Positions 59,923-64,000 of a stretch of 64,000 bases of DNA are shown in pieces (positions within the stretch are counted from its first letter, which is position 1; every line of letters begins with the position of its first letter). Source of the stretch: an uncultured Ruminococcus sp. (GTDB lineage: Bacteria; Bacillota_A; Clostridia; Oscillospirales; Ruminococcaceae). The stretch spans positions 76,692-140,691 of the forward strand of contig ONBA01000002.1 of assembly GCA_900315975.1 (NCBI GenBank), in the 5' to 3' direction. The position numbers and the translations under genes were made by a program. The notes under the pieces are model-generated. The model did not search any database. It was not told the origin of the DNA and worked only from the letters and a program-made list of their open reading frames with translations.

Positions 59923-61281
59923 TTATAAGCATATCGTCATATAAGGCGGTATGCAAACAATGTCCTCCTTGAAACTGAGATTCCGTGGGTGTATCACATA
60001 GCATTCGCCTATCCTCGCCTTGTACTTCTCTTTGAAGCGTTTGAGGGACTCGATAGAATACTTCTTCCCCGACTTGACTTCGATCGGGAACATCTTATAC
60101 TTCAGTTTGCTGTTGTTGGAAATCAGGAAGTCGATCTCGATGTCGTTGCGGTGCTTCTCAGCGTTGTACTGCGTATAGAAATACAACTTGTGACCGTTCG
60201 CTGTCAGCATCTGAGCGATAGCGTTTTCATAGAGCATACCCTCGTTCATGTTCAGCTTGTCGCCGAGTATCTGCTTGTAGACCTCATCTTCGAGCAGTTC
60301 GTTCTCGTCAAAGGCGTGGCTGACGAGCAGTCCAGTGTCACCGAGATAGCATTTCACATAAGCTCTGTTCTCGTTTATAGAAAGCCCCACATTAGGATCA
60401 TTACACAGGAAGCACTCATTGGATATCATCGAATCTGACAGCCAGAAGAACGTTTCCTCATACTGGTCTGCCTTGCTCCCTGCTGAAATATCATTGAAAA
60501 CGACACGTTTTTCGTGCTGAGAAAGCAGACCGGGTATCTGATCGAATATGGTGAGGACTTTGCTCCTGTACTTACTGTCTATCTTCATAATGTCGCTGCG
60601 ATAGAGTGCAAGAATATCACGCTTTTCGATATCAGCTTTGTCAAAGTCCTTCCTGCTTTCAAGAAACGCAATAACACTCTGCGGCATACCGCCCACAAGC
60701 ATATACTGCTTGAACAGGAGCATCGCTTTGTGGTGCAGCTCATTTTCAAGAGGAACTCTATCAGCAAAGCACTTGCGGATATAACCACATATCTGCTCCT
60801 CACCCAAAGCATCGCAAAATTCCTCAAAATCCAGCGGATACATACTTAGGTGACGCTCCTCCGAGGGAATGACGATATCCTTGACATTCTCCTTGATAGA
60901 AATGAGCGAGCCTGTTTCGATATAGTCGTATCTGCCGTCAGCAACAAGGTACTTGATGCACTCTCTCGCCTTCGGGTACATCTGCACCTCGTCAAAGATG
61001 ATAAGCGACTCACGCTCATACAGCTTCGCGCCGTAGTAGGTGGACAGCAGCATGAAGAACGTATCAAGATCGTTCATGTGCTTGGCGAAATAGTCCTTGA
61101 CCTCATCAGGGCACTTGGCGAAGTCGATCAGGATGTAGCTCTTATATTCGTTTCTGCCGAATTCCTCACATATTGTTGACTTACCAATACGCCTTGCCCC
61201 CTCGATCAGATAGGCTTTTTTGCCGTTCAGCTCGTTTTTTAGGGTCAGCAGCTTGTCATACATTTTACGTTTCAGTATCAT
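59923..61281 (-). CDS. DUF4143-type AAA ATPase
   Basis: About 452 residues from ATG 61281 (preceded by aagaggcg); the longer frame to 61416 runs into the promoter and is unlikely. It has the AAA-14/DUF4143 layout: Walker A IEGARRIGKSTICEEF near the start, Walker B ESLIIFDEVQMYPKAREC, a SLISIKENVKD sensor region, the YPLDFEEFCDALG signature, and a C-terminal DUF4143 nuclease-like domain (NDIEIDFLISNNSKLKYKMFPIEVKSGKKY, an E-V-K site read in parts). Such ATPases are very common in gut bacteria; their role is unknown, and links to toxin or defence functions were suggested. Three leader repeats precede it. Confidence 0.9.
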   Translation of the reverse strand: MILKRKMYDKLLTLKNELNGKKAYLIEGARRIGKSTICEEFGRNEYKSYILIDFAKCPDEVKDYFAKHMNDLDTFFMLLSTYYGAKLYERESLIIFDEVQMYPKARECIKYLVADGRYDYIETGSLISIKENVKDIVIPSEERHLSMYPLDFEEFCDALGEEQICGYIRKCFADRVPLENELHHKAMLLFKQYMLVGGMPQSVIAFLESRKDFDKADIEKRDILALYRSDIMKIDSKYRSKVLTIFDQIPGLLSQHEKRVVFNDISAGSKADQYEETFFWLSDSMISNECFLCNDPNVGLSINENRAYVKCYLGDTGLLVSHAFDENELLEDEVYKQILGDKLNMNEGMLYENAIAQMLTANGHKLYFYTQYNAEKHRNDIEIDFLISNNSKLKYKMFPIEVKSGKKYSIESLKRFKEKYKARIGECYVIHPRNLSFKEDIVCIPPYMTICL

Positions 61282-61301
61282 GATAACGCCTCTTTTCCAT
61301 A

Positions 61302-61381
61302 ATACGCAGGTTTTAGTTTGCTTGTAAGTTCCTGAATGCGCAGGTTTGCAATATACTCTAAATTCCATTATGCGCAGGTTT
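61302..61381. repeat. Three 34-bp-spaced repeats in the DUF4143 ATPase leader
   Basis: at(a/g)cgcaggttt occurs at 61302, 61336 and 61370, so the spacing is exactly 34 bp each time. On the transcript of the ATPase gene (reverse strand) they read aaacctgcgcat and fall between the promoter (61388-61416) and the start codon (61281). They could bind a regulator, perhaps the ATPase itself. Confidence 0.75.
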
Positions 61382-61387
61382 ATGATA

Positions 61388-61416
61388 ATTATACTATATG
61401 GAAGCGAAAAAGTCAA
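61388..61416 (-). promoter_or_regulatory. Promoter of the DUF4143 ATPase
   Basis: On the reverse strand TTGACT (61411-61416) and TATAAT (61388-61393) are spaced by 17 bp, about 107 bp before the start codon. The transcript would carry all three 34-bp-spaced repeats in its leader. Confidence 0.8.
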
Positions 61417-61503
61417 GTATCAACTAAAAACGCATTTTACGTAAAAATCTGTCAACTAATACGCACATTTACGTAAAACGCCCATATTTCAAGCCGCAAA
61501 AAA

Positions 61504-61537
61504 GCTCTCACAGCACAAAACTGTGAGAGCCTTATTA
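61504..61537. terminator. Hairpin terminator in the accessory region
   Basis: gctctcacag (61504-61513) and ctgtgagagc (61521-61530) form a 10-bp perfect stem with a 7-nt loop followed by cttatta; on the other strand it is followed by ttttttgcgg, a better T run. So it most likely terminates reverse-strand transcripts coming from the gene fragment at 61554. Confidence 0.75.
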
Positions 61538-61553
61538 TAACTATTCTATCGAC

Positions 61554-61712
61554 TCAGACATACACGTTTACACGGATGTCACGCCAATTATGGAATTCAC
61601 GCTTCTCAGACATAGCTCGGAAGTGTTCCTCTGCATCGCCCTGAAACAGCGTAAAATCGCCGATTTTGATATAGTCGTGAATTACTTGTTTTCGCTGATT
61701 GCAGCCTGTTAG
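61554..61712 (-). pseudogene. C-terminal gene fragment of unknown family
   Basis: About 52 codons ending in TGA at 61554, opened only by an upstream stop. The peptide (YIKIGDFTLFQGDAEEHF and a tail ending HNWRDIRVNVYV) has protein-like composition but no start or ribosome-binding site. It looks like the last part of a larger accessory-element protein. It shares the strand of the terminator at 61504. The stretch 61713-61881 between it and the cas remnant holds nothing that I can support. Confidence 0.45.
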
Positions 61713-61881
61713 TTAACCAAATACATCTCTCTGATATAAAAGTGTGTATTCTTTCCGTACTAGCAGTGAACTATGATACTACTATCAAAACAGAAATACT
61801 GGTTTATTCCTGGATGATAGATTATTAATGGTAAACTTATTAACAAAGATGCGACTCAAGATAACGAATATACCATAATAA

Positions 61882-62727
61882 TTGTCCAGCTATATGCCTG
61901 AAAATCGTTACTATATGATGTCACTGAGCGGAGTTAACGGCAGAGTTATGATACGAAGCTATGATGAAGGAACATATAATGAACTTTGCAGTAATATAAG
62001 GTCTTGGTACGATGATCTTGCTATCGATGAACCAAGATACGGAAGGCGTTACTTCAAATTGTTCTATACATACAGCCGGTTATTGAAATACAGTACAGAC
62101 AATAGGAAGCTTTCAGAACGCATAGAAAAAGAACTCAGTGGGCTTGCACCGAAGATAATGTATGCGATTTTGCATAATACTATTCTTCCTGATACAGTTG
62201 CGGCAAAAGCATTGGCGTATATCCGTTCTGATATGTACGGTGGAGATGATGGAAGGAAAACTGCACCTGTACCTGACATAGCGGCGTGTCAGTTACTAAA
62301 AGCATGGCTCAACAGAAAATATCGAATAGAAAAAAAGGAGGAATTAATTATCATGGAGAAACTCAACAAAGAGAGTCCGTCTGTTGCATATCAGACAGGT
62401 AGACTAATGGCAGTGTATGCCGCAATACAGTCAGCGGCATTAGGCGATGTCGGGGCAGGCGTTGTTGAACGATATTATACTTCTGCTTGTACCTCTCCTG
62501 CACTTGTGATGGGAAAACTTGCAACTATGTCACAGTACCATCTCTCTAAACTAAAAGGTGAACAACAGGGATTATATGTCTTTTTTAGCAAGCAACTTGA
62601 AGAGATATCCCGCAAAATAGGTGTATCTCTGCCTAAAGCATTTTCACTTAATGAACAATCAGAATTTGCTCTCGGATATTATTTCCAAAGAGCCGAGAGA
62701 TCAACATCTAAAAAAATGGAGGAATAA
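61882..62727 (+). pseudogene. cas8c: 5'-truncated type I-C cas8c (csd1)
   Basis: 281 residues beginning at TTG 61882 (or ATG 61894) directly after an in-frame stop. The opening YYMMSLSGVNGRVMIRSYDEGT and NIRSWYDDLAI match the middle of Csd1/Cas8c, where a full protein has roughly 570-600 residues, so about the first half is missing. The surviving part runs normally to the end (YQTGRLMAVYAAIQ, ALGYYFQRAE-type end FALGYYFQR), the stretch containing the small-subunit-like region. The end is 3 bp before cas7c. The ORF contains an inner start at 62353 (MEKLNKES) after aggag, which in type I-C systems is where the Cas11c small subunit is translated. Confidence 0.8.
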
Positions 62728-62730
62728 ACT

Positions 62731-63726
62731 ATGGCTATCAATAACAGATATGAATTCATGTTTTACATTCAGTGTGTGAACGGAAATCCAAATGGTGATC
62801 CGGATATGGGAAATGCTCCGAGAATGGATCCGGAGGATATGCATGGATATATCACAGACGTTGCTATAAAAAGACGAATCCGCAACTATATACAGACTGC
62901 ATTTGAAGGACAGGCTGGCATGAATATTATAATGCAGAATGCAACCAATATAAATAAAGCTATTGCGCGGGCAAAGGAAACGGCTGGGGTAGAGTTTGGC
63001 GCCAAGGATAAGGAAAGCATATACAAAGCAAGAAAGGAAGCCTGTTCATTATTCTATGATGTTCGAACTTTCGGAGCTGTTATGTCAACAGGACCTAATG
63101 CAGGCCAAGTGAGAGGACCGGTGCAGCTAACTTTTGCAAAGTCGGTTGATCCGATACTGCCACTGGATATTTCAATAACAAGAATGTGCGTTGCAGATGG
63201 CGATAAAGATAAAGGAAGTGAGTATTATGCAGAACTTGAAAATAATACTCCCGAAGATAAGCTCAGAACCATGGGACGCAAACAGTTCATATCGTATGGA
63301 TTGTATGAAGCAAGAGGTTTTATTAGTGCGAATTTGGCGAACGAAACAGGCTTTGATGAAAACGATATGAAAGCGTTGTTCGAAGCTATACTGAATATGT
63401 ATGAGCACGACCATTCAGCAAGCAAAGGAGAAATGTCAGTAATATCACCACTTATTGTTTTCAAACACGTTGGAACAGACTCTGACGAAAAGCAGCGTGA
63501 ACGTCAGGCAAAACTTGGATGTGCAGCAGCACATAAGCTTTTTAATCTTGTTAAGATATCGAAGAAAAAGGATATTGAACTTGCAAGAGACTATCGAGAT
63601 TATGACATTAAGATAGCTATGTCAAGAATTCCGGCTGGTGTTGAAGTAGGCTTTATGGAGGGACCATTTGATAAAATTATTTGGGGAAAGATTCCCGATT
63701 CAGATGAATGGCTAAGCGCTGACTGA
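62731..63726 (+). CDS. cas7c: Type I-C Cas7 (Csd2)
   Basis: A 331-residue Cas7c. The N-terminal signature YEFMFYIQCVNGNPNGDPDMGNAPR (in two parts: the RAMP strand, then NGNPNGDPD) is diagnostic, followed by DVAIKRRIRNYIQ, SLFYDVRTFGAVM and RGPVQLTFAKSVDPILPLDISITR. Cas7 subunits coat the crRNA and form the Cascade backbone. The length is normal and no disruption is seen, in contrast to the truncated cas8c in front of it. The expected cas3 and cas5c upstream and cas4-cas1-cas2 downstream are absent from the window. Confidence 0.95.
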   Translation: MAINNRYEFMFYIQCVNGNPNGDPDMGNAPRMDPEDMHGYITDVAIKRRIRNYIQTAFEGQAGMNIIMQNATNINKAIARAKETAGVEFGAKDKESIYKARKEACSLFYDVRTFGAVMSTGPNAGQVRGPVQLTFAKSVDPILPLDISITRMCVADGDKDKGSEYYAELENNTPEDKLRTMGRKQFISYGLYEARGFISANLANETGFDENDMKALFEAILNMYEHDHSASKGEMSVISPLIVFKHVGTDSDEKQRERQAKLGCAAAHKLFNLVKISKKKDIELARDYRDYDIKIAMSRIPAGVEVGFMEGPFDKIIWGKIPDSDEWLSAD

Positions 63727-63901
63727 TACAGCGCAGACCTTTATCATACATACTGTAACGCATAGACCTGCGCAGTAAAAACAGATTATAATTTAAGCTG
63801 ATAGCAGATTTTTCTGCATTTTGTGCAGCAATTCTACTGCGATTTGTGAATATAGCAACAAAATATTGATGATTTTAATTGCTGATTTGTGCTGAATTGC
63901 T
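63727..63901 (+). other. CRISPR leader-like AT-rich region
   Basis: 175 bp between the cas7c stop and the first CRISPR repeat, AT-rich, with no gene. It contains a duplicated gcagacct/gcatagacct element (63732, 63761) and poly-A/T tracts. In an intact type I-C locus cas4, cas1 and cas2 would lie here, so a deletion may have joined cas7c to the leader. Confidence 0.5.
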
Positions 63902-64000
63902 GTCGCCCCTCGTGCAGGGGCGTGAATTGAAACCGATAATGTCGCGCTTGATGACAGTCACGGATAGTCGCCCCTCGTGCAGGGGCGTGAATTGAAACTG
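63902..64000 (+). CRISPR. Type I-C CRISPR array start (two repeats, one spacer visible)
   Basis: Two identical 32-bp repeats (63902-63933 and 63967-63998) start gtcgcccctcgtgcagggg and end gaattgaaac; the palindrome cccctcgtgcagggg is the hairpin of type I-C repeats. They are separated by one 33-bp spacer (63934-63966), and a second spacer begins at 63999 before the window ends. The repeat matches the adjacent cas7c type. More repeats probably follow outside the window. Confidence 0.93.

Overview
The window looks like a chromosomal segment of a gut Firmicute, most likely an Oscillospiraceae/Ruminococcus-type organism. This is an inference from gene content: a T-box leader, single-chain alpha2-type glycyl-tRNA synthetase, SipW-type signal peptidases, Firmicute-style ParM/MobC/serine recombinases, DUF5684, PrsW and a type I-C CRISPR repeat. 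No rRNA or intact tRNA gene was seen.

Layout. (1) 1-3717 is the 3' end of a giant beta-helix surface protein (copy A). (2) About 4.0-17.45 kb is an integrated plasmid-like mobilizable element: ParM/ParR partition genes with a TGACA/TGTCA repeat cluster, a run of six hairpins (possible oriT), MobC, a MOBP relaxase with a second gene nested out of frame in its 3' part, a reverse-strand STAND NTPase (cargo, possible defence gene), a CHC2 primase and SF3-type helicase, an iteron-like GGCGTAC dyad, two or three small ORFs, and three serine-recombinase genes of which the middle one lacks the catalytic domain. (3) 17.46-18.7 kb is a frameshifted Rpn-type nuclease gene with an extra copy of its C-terminal tail. 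(4) 18.96-32.35 kb is a four-gene surface cluster (copy B): three secreted or membrane-anchored proteins followed by a 3,524-residue beta-helix protein. (5) 32.5-38.0 kb holds reverse-strand housekeeping and accessory genes (aldo/keto reductase, ICMT-like methyltransferase, EAL phosphodiesterase, exonuclease) and several decayed genes. (6) 38.0-38.45 kb holds remnants of a third surface cluster (copy C). (7) 38.55-46.27 kb is an operon with a consensus promoter: degenerate EAL protein, TasA-like membrane protein, SipW-type signal peptidase, membrane-anchored McrB-like AAA+ ATPase, a DUF2357/coiled-coil/SipW-peptidase fusion, and two small proteins. (8) 46.3-58.6 kb is mostly core: PrsW protease, lipoprotein, glyS, nadA-hydE, two tandem Cys-containing paralogues, a sialate O-acetylesterase-like protein, and T-box-aroB-cysS. 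(9) 58.6-64 kb is accessory again: a tRNA 3'-end scar, an unknown protein, a DUF4143 ATPase, gene debris, a truncated cas8c, cas7c and the start of a type I-C CRISPR array.

The most interesting unit is the surface system formed by regions 1, 4, 6 and 7. Secreted proteins with AWF/YAWFS-type N-termini and giant GLUG-like beta-helix proteins lie beside two Ser/His (SipW-type) signal peptidases. One peptidase is fused to a DUF2357 domain normally paired with McrB-like ATPases, and here it follows a membrane-anchored McrB-like ATPase. A degenerate EAL protein at the head of the operon suggests a link to cyclic-di-GMP signalling. I infer a dedicated export and assembly machine for a cell-surface fibre or matrix. 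No function has been shown from sequence alone.
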